The notes under the pieces: generated by a model
Database searches by the model: none
What the model saw: only the letters and a program-made list of their open reading frames with translations
What the model was told of the DNA's origin: nothing
Translations under genes and position numbers: made by a program
Shown: positions 1 through 5,798 of the stretch, piece by piece
Layout of the letters: each line of letters opens with the position of its first letter
How positions within the stretch are numbered: the stretch's first letter is position 1
Source: Aquabacter sp.
GTDB taxonomy: Bacteria; Pseudomonadota; Alphaproteobacteria; Rhizobiales; Xanthobacteraceae
Length of the DNA: 8,020 nucleotides
Direction of reading: 5' to 3'
Assembly (NCBI GenBank): GCA_030147645.1
Contig: JASBUY010000250.1
Coordinates: 1 to 8,020, forward strand

Positions 1-690
1 CGTCTCCCACACCCGCACCTCGAAATCGGTGCCGATGAACACGATGCGCAGCGGCTGCTCTTCGCGCCAGGCCTGCGGGTCGAATATGCGCCGCACGAGG
101 GGGGCGGTCGCGGTGGGATCCTCCACGAAGCTGGCATTGGGCCAACGGCGCCGCATGTCGGCGAGCGCCGCCACATCCTCGCCCGCATCCGCGAAGGCGA
201 GGCCGCACAGGCCGCGCTTGGTGCTCATGGCGAGCGCCACGCCAAACGGGGAGGGATGGAATCCATAGCGGATTTCGAGCCCGGCGCCGCCAGCCTTCCA
301 CTCGCCGGGCGACATGGCCTCGTGGACCACGAACAGATCATGCAGCCGCGCCGGGCCCGACAGCCCCAGTTCCAGCGCCGCATCGAGCACATTGTTGCTT
401 TGCGCCAGCACGTGGCGGGCGCGGTCCAGCGTCACGGCCTGAAGGAACGCCTTGGGGGTCAGGCCGCACCAGCGGCGAAACAGATCGGTGAGGGCGCGCG
501 CGGACAAGCCGACCGCAGCGGCGATCTCCTCCACCTCCGGCTGGCGGCGCATATGCTGCGTCACATAGGCCACCGCTTGGCGCACCAGATCATAATCGCA
601 GGCGGCGATCTCCAGGGGCGTCGCGGGCGTCGGGACGGCAAGGCCGGCGGATTTGGGCATGTCGAGGCTGAAGGGTTCCTGGGCGAGCAC
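1..690 (-). CDS. AraC-type HTH / methylated-DNA-[protein]-cysteine S-methyltransferase fusion (Ada-like), 3' end cut by window edge
   Basis: The 230 visible residues match Ada-family proteins. Such proteins move alkyl groups from O6-alkylguanine to their own cysteine and can activate repair genes. Residues about 36-133 form an AraC-type double helix-turn-helix, with the Ada-like stretch SGPARLHDLF near 111-120. Residues about 138-215 look like the methyltransferase N-terminal fold (RYGFHPSPFG at 141-150). GTDFEVRVWE at 220-229 opens the catalytic domain. The PCHR active-site motif would lie beyond the left edge and cannot be checked. The N-terminal zinc/cysteine domain of E. coli Ada is absent, because the protein begins about 30 residues before the HTH. 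I chose the GTG at 690 because AGGAG (699-703) lies 8 nt upstream. The ATG at 660 is an in-frame alternative with no good ribosome site. The gene follows DUF2244 on the same strand after about 84 nt with no obvious terminator between. Confidence 0.88.
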   Translation of the reverse strand, partial: MLAQEPFSLDMPKSAGLAVPTPATPLEIAACDYDLVRQAVAYVTQHMRRQPEVEEIAAAVGLSARALTDLFRRWCGLTPKAFLQAVTLDRARHVLAQSNNVLDAALELGLSGPARLHDLFVVHEAMSPGEWKAGGAGLEIRYGFHPSPFGVALAMSTKRGLCGLAFADAGEDVAALADMRRRWPNASFVEDPTATAPLVRRIFDPQAWREEQPLRIVFIGTDFEVRVWET

Positions 691-698
691 GGGCGCAG

Positions 699-703
699 CT
701 CCT
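699..703 (-). promoter_or_regulatory. Ribosome binding site AGGAG deciding the GTG start of the Ada-like gene
   Basis: The minus strand reads AGGAG here, followed by an 8-nt spacer and GTG at 688-690. It is the only strong Shine-Dalgarno sequence near the gene and adds ten residues to the version starting at ATG 660. Confidence 0.6.
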
Positions 704-774
704 GAGCTAGTCTCGCTTATTCCAGCGCCACGCGCGAGCCGCATCCACCCGATTTCGCCCGCCGCCGGCCGGTG

Positions 775-1311
775 TCAGAAATGGGTGCGCGTCACGCCCT
801 TCTTCACCGTGCCGAGGGCCGCGCCGAGTTCATCGGCGAGTTCCGCCTTCTGCCAGGGGCCGAGATGGATGCCCACCGCCACCTGCCGGTCGCGCGAGAC
901 GAGCGCAAGGTCCAGTGTTCCGATCTCCTCCATGTCGCGGCGTTTGATGCGCGTGAAGAAGGGGTTCATGCGCGCCTCGCGGGCCTCTCCCCGCGCGGAG
1001 ACTTGCCGCACCTGAACGAGGCTTGGCGTGATGCGAATGAATTCGCGCGCCGCCGCCGCCTTGAAGTTGGCGCGGAAGGCGAAATAGAGCAGCGCCACGT
1101 CGAGTCCGAAAAAGCCGAAGATGGGCCAGGCGCCCAGCGAGAGGAAATAGAAACCGCTGAGGAAGCTCACCGCAGCTATGGCGGCCATGACGATCAGGAA
1201 GCCGCGCGCAGACAAAGAGCGGTGCGGCGCCATGGCCGTCGCATAGACTGTCGGCTCGCCATCCTCGGGAAAGGGCAGGGGACCGGCCCCCATGTCATTG
1301 GCCTTCGTCAT
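775..1311 (-). CDS. DUF2244 family integral membrane protein
   Basis: This is a 178-residue protein of the DUF2244 family, which is common in alphaproteobacteria and has no firmly assigned function. The family signature VYATAMAPHRSLS is at about residues 22-34. Two hydrophobic helices follow (about 37-59 and 61-80). After them comes a soluble C-terminal half with a basic stretch (FFTRIKRRD at 119-127) and a GIHLGPWQK segment at 147-155 that is also typical of the family. It probably sits in the inner membrane with the basic half in the cytoplasm. The start is uncertain: GTG 1320, ATG 1311 and ATG 1293 are all in frame. I took ATG 1311, but the ATG at 1293 has a GAAGG-like site about 8 nt upstream. 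It is transcribed away from nth across a very short gap, and the Ada-like gene lies downstream on the same strand. Confidence 0.85.
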   Translation of the reverse strand: MTKANDMGAGPLPFPEDGEPTVYATAMAPHRSLSARGFLIVMAAIAAVSFLSGFYFLSLGAWPIFGFFGLDVALLYFAFRANFKAAAAREFIRITPSLVQVRQVSARGEAREARMNPFFTRIKRRDMEEIGTLDLALVSRDRQVAVGIHLGPWQKAELADELGAALGTVKKGVTRTHF

Positions 1312-1325
1312 GGCGCCCACTATAG
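1297..1325 (+). promoter_or_regulatory. Possible nth promoter, ATTGGC-N17-CTATAG
   Basis: ATTGGC (1297-1302), exactly 17 nt, then CTATAG (1320-1325) fits the rhizobial vegetative pattern CTTGAC-N17-CTATAT at 9 of 12 positions. The -35 lies inside the divergent DUF2244 gene. A start of transcription 6-8 nt past the -10 would fall at about 1331-1333, on the nth start codon, implying a leaderless or near-leaderless message. CTATAG is its own reverse complement, so it could also be the -10 for DUF2244, but I see no good -35 on that side. Tentative. Confidence 0.3.
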
Positions 1326-1329
1326 GAAG
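1324..1329 (+). promoter_or_regulatory. nth ribosome binding site AGGAAG
   Basis: AGGAAG sits just before ATG 1333 (5 nt from the AGGA core) and supports the long form of Nth. It overlaps the end of the possible -10 box, so either the promoter lies further upstream or this site is not transcribed. Confidence 0.5.
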
Positions 1330-1332
1330 AAA

Positions 1333-2265
1333 ATGGCCCGCAAGACCACCAACACCAATACAGACGCGCCCGCCCGGCGGATCACTGCTGCGCGATCCGT
1401 GTCCAAGACGGCTGCGCCCAAGATGCCACCAAAGACGGCCGCGCCCAAGACCGCGGCGGCATCCAAGATTGCGCCCGCTTCAAAGACAGCGTCCCCTTCC
1501 CGCAAAGCCCCAGCTTCCAAAGGCGCCGCCGCGCGCCTTGCGGCGGAGGCGGTGGAAGCGTCCGCTCCGGTGCGCCGCCGCGCTGTGGCCAATGCCGCAG
1601 CCGCAGAGCATGGCCGCACGGTCGCTGCCTGGAGCGCGGCCGAGGTGGTCGAAGCCTTCACCCGTTTCGCGCGCCGCGATCCCGAGCCGCAGGGCGAACT
1701 CGACCATAGCGATGCCTATACGCTGCTGGTGGCGGTGGTTCTCTCGGCCCAGGCGACCGATGTCGGAGTGAACAAGGCGACGCGCGGTCTGTTCGCCGCC
1801 GCCTCCACTCCGTCCGCCATGGTGGCGCTGGGCGAGGAGGAGGTGGCGCGCCACATCCGCACCCTCGGGCTCTATAAGGGTAAGGCCAAGAATGTGGTGG
1901 ATCTCTCCCGCCTGCTGCTGGAGCGCCATGGCGGGCAGGTGCCGGCGGATCGCGCGGCGCTGGAGGCGCTGCCCGGCGTCGGGCGAAAGACCGCCAATGT
2001 GGTGCTGAACATCGCCTTCGGCATTCCGACCATCGCCGTGGACACCCATTTGTTCCGTGTGGCGAACCGCACCGGCCTCGCGCCGGGTGCGACGCCGCTG
2101 GAGGTGGAGACGGGCCTGGAGGCGAAGATCCCCGACCGCTTCAAGCTCCACGCGCACCACTGGCTGATCCTGCACGGGCGCTATGTCTGTAAGGCGCGCC
2201 TTCCGGACTGCCCGGCCTGCATCATTTCCGATCTGTGCCGATGGAGCGGCAAGACCACGCTGTAA
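1333..2265 (+). CDS. nth: Endonuclease III (DNA glycosylase/AP lyase) with a 99-residue basic N-terminal extension
   Basis: This 310-residue protein starts base-excision repair by removing oxidised pyrimidines and nicking at abasic sites. The core matches E. coli Nth with a constant offset of 99. The helix-hairpin-helix LPGVGRKTANVVL is at 213-225 with catalytic Lys219 (Lys120 in E. coli). Catalytic Asp237 (Asp138) lies in TIAVDTH. The [4Fe-4S] cysteines are 286, 293, 296 and 302, spaced C-X6-C-X2-C-X5-C. E. coli Nth has 211 residues. The extra length is all at the N-terminus, which is rich in Lys, Ala, Pro and Ser with repeated KTAAPK, and has no acidic residue between 12 and 71. I chose ATG 1333 because AGGA (1324-1327) lies 5 nt upstream. 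The frame stays open further upstream, but that part is antisense to DUF2244. The next in-frame ATG (1423) would keep most of the tail off. The gene converges on the EI24 gene with 6 bp between. Confidence 0.95.
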   Translation: MARKTTNTNTDAPARRITAARSVSKTAAPKMPPKTAAPKTAAASKIAPASKTASPSRKAPASKGAAARLAAEAVEASAPVRRRAVANAAAAEHGRTVAAWSAAEVVEAFTRFARRDPEPQGELDHSDAYTLLVAVVLSAQATDVGVNKATRGLFAAASTPSAMVALGEEEVARHIRTLGLYKGKAKNVVDLSRLLLERHGGQVPADRAALEALPGVGRKTANVVLNIAFGIPTIAVDTHLFRVANRTGLAPGATPLEVETGLEAKIPDRFKLHAHHWLILHGRYVCKARLPDCPACIISDLCRWSGKTTL

Positions 2266-2271
2266 GCTGGC

Positions 2272-2961
2272 TCACGCCTCGATATAGCGGGCGCGCCCGC
2301 TGCGCGCCGCGAGGCGCTTATGAAGATGTACCATGAAGGCGGTGCCATAGACCGGCGTGATCAGGTTGAGGATCGGCACCATCAGCAGCGGCGCGATGAG
2401 AAACCCCGCGAAGAACACCGTAACCGCATTTTGCTGGCGCAGCGCCCGCGCCTCTGCGGGCGAGGCGAAGCGCATGGCGGCCAGCTCGAAATATTCCCGC
2501 GAGAGCAGATAGGCATTCGCCAGGAAGAAGATGACGAGGTTCACGCCCGGCACCAGCAGGAGCAGCAGGGCGGCGAGATTGACCGCGAGCACCAGCAGGA
2601 AGAAGCGGATGGAATAGCCGATGGCCCGCGCCACGGGCTGGGCCATTCCGGGCGCATCGCCGGGATAGCTCGACCGCTCCACCGCCTCGGCCACATCGTC
2701 CAGGAACAGCCCCGCCACCAGCGAGGAGACGGCGGGCACCAGATAGAGCATGCCGAAGACAATGCCGAGCCCCGCCATCACCGCGATGGTGGTTTCCAGC
2801 CAAGGATGGGTCGGCAGGTCCACGGCCCAGCCGAGCAGCAGGTTGAGGCCAATCCCGAGCACCACCAGCAGGGCGATCGCGAGCGCCACCGCCTTCCACA
2901 AAATGCTCCGCAGCACGGGAGAGAAGACCTGCCCGAAGGCGGTGAGGGCGTCGGACAGCAT
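2272..2961 (-). CDS. EI24 domain / CysZ-like integral membrane protein
   Basis: This 229-residue, very hydrophobic protein belongs to the EI24 family, which includes the sulfate permease CysZ. Many proteobacterial members are named 'sulfate transporter family protein' without experimental support. Hydrophobic stretches lie at about 24-46, 57-88, 117-154 and 178-211. The middle and last ones look long enough for re-entrant or paired helices. The family motif YLLSREYFELAAMR is at 151-164, and the tail after 212 is basic and probably cytoplasmic. The ATG start has AAGG 7 nt upstream. Its stop lies 6 bp from the nth stop on the opposite strand, with no terminator between. No cysteine-biosynthesis gene lies nearby, so a role in sulfate uptake cannot be inferred from context. 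The family assignment is solid, the substrate unknown. Confidence 0.85.
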   Translation of the reverse strand: MLSDALTAFGQVFSPVLRSILWKAVALAIALLVVLGIGLNLLLGWAVDLPTHPWLETTIAVMAGLGIVFGMLYLVPAVSSLVAGLFLDDVAEAVERSSYPGDAPGMAQPVARAIGYSIRFFLLVLAVNLAALLLLLVPGVNLVIFFLANAYLLSREYFELAAMRFASPAEARALRQQNAVTVFFAGFLIAPLLMVPILNLITPVYGTAFMVHLHKRLAARSGRARYIEA

Positions 2962-3010
2962 GAAGGCGCCTTGGTGTGAGTGAGCCGAACCGGCGGGAGC
3001 GATGTCGCAG

Positions 3011-3039
3011 AGATGGGGCCGCGCGCAGGGTCTCTCAAG
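3011..3039 (-). promoter_or_regulatory. Possible promoter of the EI24 gene, CTTGAG-N17-CCATCT
   Basis: On the minus strand CTTGAG (3039-3034), 17 nt, then CCATCT (3016-3011) fits the rhizobial vegetative promoter pattern at 9 of 12 positions. Transcription would start near 3004, leaving a leader of about 43 nt before ATG 2961. I found no comparable promoter for the plus-strand HAD gene in the 164 bp between the two genes. Confidence 0.35.
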
Positions 3040-3125
3040 AGCGACACCTGTGCCGCATCGTCATGCGGGCGTCACGGCCCTCTTCTTCCATGCGGCTTGG
3101 TAACACGATGCCTTCGGATGGGTCC

Positions 3126-4415
3126 ATGCGCCGCCGCGATCTTCTCTCCGCCGCTCTCGCCGCCCCCCTCGCGGGCTTCATCGCAGCCCGGGCCGCGCAG
3201 GCCGAGCCGATCGAGCCGCTCGCGGGCGCGGGCGACCCCATCCTCGCGCCGCTGAAGATTTCGCCCGCCTTGCGCACGCGGCTGCTGGCCCTCATGCGCG
3301 CCCATGGCCGGGGAAACTCGGATTTCGACCCCGCGCGCCGGCCCTATGCCGTGTTCGACTGGGACAACACCTCCATCATGAATGATTGCGAGGAAACGCT
3401 CTTCCTCACGCTCATCAATCGGTTCGCCTTTCGCCTGGCGCCGGCGGAGTTCGGCGCCGCGCTGCGCTCCGGCGTGCCGGCGGCGCCGCTGGCCGGCGCC
3501 TATCGCAATGCGGCGGGTGCGCCGGTGGCCTTCGCTGATCTGGTCGCGGATATCGACGCGGACTATGCGGCGCTTGCCGCCGCCTATGGTTTGCCGGCGG
3601 CCTCCGATAAGGTCGACGCGCTCGTGAAGGACGACCGCCTGCAGAGCCTGCGGGCCAAGCTCTTCTTCGCCTATAACGCGCTCACCGACACGTTCGGCGA
3701 CCGCCTCGGCGATGCCTGGATGGTGGGTCTTCTGGCGGGCGGCACGGTGGAGGACCTCCAGGCGCTGGCGCGGCTCAATAATGACGAGACGCTCGGCCGC
3801 GCCATGGCCGAGATCACCTTCACCTCGCCCCGCAGCCGGCCGGGCAAGGCGGGCGTGGTGAGCCAGACCCATCTGGACGGCCTGCGGCTCACGCCTGAAA
3901 TCGCCTGCATCCAGCACGCTTTGATGGCGGCGGGTATCGATGTGTTCGTGGTCAGCGCCTCCTGCGAGGAGGTGGTGAAGGTGTTCGCCTGCGATCCGCG
4001 CTATGGATACAATCTGCCCGAGACCAACGTCTTTGGCATCCGCATGCAGCGGCGCGACGGCAAGCTGGACTGGCGCCCCGCCACCGACTGGCCCATCACC
4101 TGGGGGCCGGGGAAGGTGGAGGTGATCCGCCGCATGATGGTGGATGCGCGGGGCTTCGGCCCGCTGGCCGTGTTCGGGGATAGCGACGGCGACTTCAACA
4201 TGCTGTCGGAATTTTCCGACACCAAGCTTGGAGTCGTCGTCAATCGCGTGAAGGGCGGCGGCATCGGCGAATTGAGCCGCAAGGCCGCCGAACAGATGGC
4301 GGACGCCGCGCCGCGCTTCATGCTGCAGGGGCGCAACGAAAACACCGGCGAATGGCGGCCCGCGCCGCAGACCCTCAAGCTCGGCCAAGCTGCCGAAACC
4401 CTGGTGCGCGCTTAG
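3126..4415 (+). CDS. Exported (Tat-type) HAD-superfamily phosphatase, phosphorylcholine-phosphatase-like
   Basis: This 429-residue protein has all four HAD phosphatase motifs. The nucleophile motif DWDNT starts at Asp78, with acid/base Asp80. The motif II serine is in VVSAS (Ser277). The motif III lysine is Lys330 in WGPGK. Motif IV is GDSDGD at 351-356. The large cap between motifs I and II and the DxDNT form resemble the Pseudomonas phosphorylcholine phosphatase PchP group; the true substrate is not determined. The N-terminus is a twin-arginine signal: MRRRDLL, a hydrophobic run, and a likely AQA|EP cleavage after residue 26. The mature enzyme should therefore be periplasmic. I chose ATG 3126 because it puts the arginines at the very start. 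In-frame ATGs at 3108 and 3090 are possible, and none has a strong ribosome site. The gene diverges from the EI24 gene and faces the DUF2852 gene. Confidence 0.82.
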   Translation: MRRRDLLSAALAAPLAGFIAARAAQAEPIEPLAGAGDPILAPLKISPALRTRLLALMRAHGRGNSDFDPARRPYAVFDWDNTSIMNDCEETLFLTLINRFAFRLAPAEFGAALRSGVPAAPLAGAYRNAAGAPVAFADLVADIDADYAALAAAYGLPAASDKVDALVKDDRLQSLRAKLFFAYNALTDTFGDRLGDAWMVGLLAGGTVEDLQALARLNNDETLGRAMAEITFTSPRSRPGKAGVVSQTHLDGLRLTPEIACIQHALMAAGIDVFVVSASCEEVVKVFACDPRYGYNLPETNVFGIRMQRRDGKLDWRPATDWPITWGPGKVEVIRRMMVDARGFGPLAVFGDSDGDFNMLSEFSDTKLGVVVNRVKGGGIGELSRKAAEQMADAAPRFMLQGRNENTGEWRPAPQTLKLGQAAETLVRA

Positions 4416-4432
4416 AGCGTTTTTAAGCGCGC
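4406..4432. repeat. 9-bp inverted repeat across the HAD stop codon
   Basis: GCGCGCTTA (4406-4414) and TAAGCGCGC (4424-4432) are perfect reverse complements separated by 9 nt, and the TAG stop (4413-4415) lies inside. No T-run follows on the plus strand, so it is not a standard intrinsic terminator, though it could protect or end the HAD message. From 4413 to about 4455 the sequence, with its GAGCGTTTT and GTTCGCGTG blocks, recalls a short interspersed palindromic repeat that I remember from rhizobial genomes. That identification is from memory only. Confidence 0.45.
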
Positions 4433-4463
4433 GGACATCCGTTCGCGTGCAGGACAGTCGCCG

Positions 4464-4495
4464 AAACAAAACCGCCGGCCCGAAGGCCGGCGGTT
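4464..4495 (-). terminator. Rho-independent terminator of the DUF2852 gene, UUCG loop
   Basis: On the minus strand CCGCCGGCC pairs with GGCCGGCGG around a TTCG loop, closed as C(UUCG)G, an unusually stable tetraloop. Two more A-T pairs give an 11-bp stem. A TTTTGTTT run follows directly. It starts 17 nt after the DUF2852 stop. Read on the plus strand it lacks a T-run, so it would stop HAD transcripts only weakly. Confidence 0.85.
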
Positions 4496-4512
4496 CGATG
4501 GCATCTGGGAGA

Positions 4513-4944
4513 TCAGCCCTGAGGCTGAGCCTCGGGCGGAGTGTCGCTCGGCCGTCCGTTGCGGCGGCGTTCCGCCATGAACTGGTCGAACTCGGCCTTG
4601 TCCTTGGCCATGCGCAGACGCTCCAGGAAGTCCTTGAACTCCTTCTGCTCGTCCTCCAGTCGGCGGAGCGTCTCGGCGCGATATTCGTCGAAGGCGCGGT
4701 TGCCGGAGGAGGGCGGGCCCCAGAAGCCGTTGCCGCCGGGACCCCGGCCGCCGCCGCACATGCGGTCCATCTTCTCGAACTTGTCCTGCCAGCGGCTCAT
4801 GCGATGGCCGCAGCCGAAGCGGCCGCTGAAGATGGTGAAGGCCAGCACCGCCAGGCCCACCGGCCACCAGAACACGAAGCCGAGGACCGCCAACGCGACC
4901 CACGCCCCGGTGCCGAGGCCATCCAGTTTCGATACGAGTGTCAC
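4513..4944 (-). CDS. DUF2852 family small membrane protein
   Basis: This 143-residue protein belongs to the alphaproteobacterial DUF2852 family of unknown function. One hydrophobic helix (about 14-39, with the FWWPVGLAVLAF core) anchors it. A short segment with Cys45 and Cys63 follows, then a Gly/Pro-rich linker (about 64-82). After that comes a long charged helix (about 84-127: RAFDEYRAETLRRLEDEQ, then FLERLRMAKDKAEFDQFM), which could form a coiled coil, and a polar tail. The start is GTG, supported by AAAGGG 7 nt upstream. The gene has its own promoter and terminator, so it looks monocistronic. The TetR gene lies just upstream on the same strand, and the element shared by the two promoters suggests TetR control. 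No enzymatic residues are evident; a membrane-envelope or stress role would be a guess. Confidence 0.85.
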   Translation of the reverse strand: MTLVSKLDGLGTGAWVALAVLGFVFWWPVGLAVLAFTIFSGRFGCGHRMSRWQDKFEKMDRMCGGGRGPGGNGFWGPPSSGNRAFDEYRAETLRRLEDEQKEFKDFLERLRMAKDKAEFDQFMAERRRNGRPSDTPPEAQPQG

Positions 4945-4965
4945 GGGCGAACCCTTTCGGCGTGA

Positions 4966-4984
4966 ATGTTAATTACATTTACAT
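4966..4984. promoter_or_regulatory. Putative TetR operator upstream of the DUF2852 gene
   Basis: The minus strand reads ATGTAAATGTAATTAACAT, a 19-bp element in which 7 of 9 base pairs are symmetrical (ATGTnAATnnnATTnACAT). It is an AT-rich island in very GC-rich DNA, begins directly after the -10 box and covers the expected transcription start, where a repressor would block initiation. A related 19-mer lies at 5718-5736, and the two agree at 15 of 19 positions. Confidence 0.55.
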
Positions 4985-5013
4985 ATATGGGCGCGGGTCT
5001 GGCGGCTGTCAAG
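4985..5013 (-). promoter_or_regulatory. Promoter of the DUF2852 gene, CTTGAC-N17-CCATAT
   Basis: On the minus strand CTTGAC (5013-5008), exactly 17 nt, then CCATAT (4990-4985) matches the Sinorhizobium-type vegetative consensus CTTGAC-N17-CTATAT at 11 of 12 positions. TTGACA is also a perfect classical -35. Transcription would begin near 4978, inside the adjacent putative operator, about 34 nt before the GTG start. The -35 is only about 28 nt past the tetR stop. Confidence 0.65.
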
Positions 5014-5040
5014 CGAGCTCCTGCGGCCTGCGCGACGATT

Positions 5041-5670
5041 TCAGCGCGGATCGGCGCCAAGGCCCTGGAGATAGATGAGCACGCCCGCTTCCAGGAGGTC
5101 TTCCGGCGCCATGGGCAGGCTGCGGCGCGCCTTGTCGCCCCGCCCGAACAGGTCCGCAATGCCATGGGCGAGCGACCAGATGTGCAGCGCCAGCATCAGA
5201 GCCGGCGGGCGGGAGGGCAGGCTCGCGGCCACCGCTTCCGCCGCACTGCGCAGCGCGCCGAATGCCCGGTCGCCCTCGGCCCGCAATTCGGGCGTGGCGT
5301 CGGCCGGCACATTGGCCTCGAACATGGCAGCATAATAGGCCGGTTCGGTCCGGGCGAAGGCGAGATAAGCGCGCCCCAGCCGCTCCAGCGCCAGGCGCGG
5401 GTCGGGCCGGCCCTGGTCCCACGCCGCCTCCAAGGCATCGGCAAAGGCGGTGAAGCCACGCCGCGCCACTTCGGCCATGAGGTCGTCACGGTCCTTGAAA
5501 TGGCGATAGGGCGCTGCGGGGCTGACTCCGGCCGCGCGCGCAGCCTCGGCGAAGGTGAAGCCCCCCGGCCCCTTCTCACCGATCAGCTCCAGCGCCGCGC
5601 GCACCAGCGTCTCTTTCAGATTGCCGTGATGGTATCCGCGCGGGCCGTCATTCTTGCTGGACCAACTCAT
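5041..5670 (-). CDS. TetR/AcrR family transcriptional regulator with WHG-type C-terminal domain
   Basis: This 209-residue protein has a standard TetR layout. The N-terminal DNA-binding domain runs from about 14 to 64 (GYHHGNLKETLVRAALELI, then helix-turn-helix FTFAEAARAAGVSPAAPYRHF at about 38-58). The ligand/dimer domain carries the WHG signature (HIWSLAHGI at 163-171, with Trp165, His169, Gly170), as in the TetR C-terminal family named after it. It is probably a ligand-responsive repressor; the ligand is unknown. I chose ATG 5670. The frame also has an ATG at 5730, but that lies inside the putative operator and upstream of the expected transcription start, and the extra 20 residues look non-conserved. 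The gene lies upstream of DUF2852 on the same strand. Both promoters carry the same 19-bp element, suggesting autoregulation plus control of DUF2852. Confidence 0.88.
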   Translation of the reverse strand: MSWSSKNDGPRGYHHGNLKETLVRAALELIGEKGPGGFTFAEAARAAGVSPAAPYRHFKDRDDLMAEVARRGFTAFADALEAAWDQGRPDPRLALERLGRAYLAFARTEPAYYAAMFEANVPADATPELRAEGDRAFGALRSAAEAVAASLPSRPPALMLALHIWSLAHGIADLFGRGDKARRSLPMAPEDLLEAGVLIYLQGLGADPR

Positions 5671-5717
5671 GCGCGGGCCGCCTGTCGCTGAGGGAGGCGC
5701 CCAGCCTGCGGGCCTCC

Positions 5718-5736
5718 ATGTGATGTCCATTTACAT
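5718..5736. promoter_or_regulatory. Putative TetR operator in the tetR promoter
   Basis: The minus strand reads ATGTAAATGGACATCACAT. It matches the element before DUF2852 at 15 of 19 positions, with the outer ATGT...ACAT arms and the ATGTAAATG core fully kept. Its own symmetry is weaker (5 of 9 pairs). It overlaps the -10 box and lies 47 nt upstream of ATG 5670, as expected for autorepression. Confidence 0.5.
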
Positions 5737-5757
5737 TTTGCCGGCGGCCGCGTCGAG
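5729..5757 (-). promoter_or_regulatory. Possible tetR promoter, CTCGAC-N17-GTAAAT
   Basis: On the minus strand CTCGAC (5757-5752), 17 nt, then GTAAAT (5734-5729) fits the rhizobial promoter pattern at 9 of 12 positions. The -10 lies within the putative operator. Transcription would start near 5722, leaving a leader of about 52 nt before ATG 5670, which argues against the upstream ATG at 5730. Confidence 0.4.
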
Positions 5758-5798
5758 AGCCCGCCTGTCCGCCCCGCGCGGGACGTCCTCGAAGGGCC

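Noticed and set aside
256..705. Plus-strand open frame of 149 codons over the Ada-like gene
   Set aside because: The minus strand encodes clear AraC and methyltransferase sequence here; the plus-strand product is low-complexity Arg/His/Gly.
772..1332. In-frame upstream extension of nth that would add 187 residues
   Set aside because: It is the antisense of DUF2244, shows no domain, and a ribosome site directly precedes ATG 1333.
1403..1530. Repeated AAGAC/GCGCCCAAG units as a possible DNA repeat array
   Set aside because: The repetition follows from the KTAAPK-type protein tail of Nth; units are irregular and in one reading frame, with no CRISPR-like spacing.
2320..2979. Plus-strand open frame of 219 codons opposite the EI24 gene
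   Set aside because: The product is rich in His, Gln, Glu and Arg with no domain, as expected from the complement of a membrane-protein gene.
3072..4469. A 465-codon open frame on the minus strand opposite the HAD phosphatase
   Set aside because: Its product is His/Arg/Ala-rich with no recognisable domain, and it lies antisense to a gene with all HAD motifs. Long antisense frames are expected in such GC-rich DNA.
5671..5730. N-terminal extension of TetR from ATG 5730
   Set aside because: The start codon lies inside the putative operator and upstream of the expected transcription start; the added residues look like translated leader.
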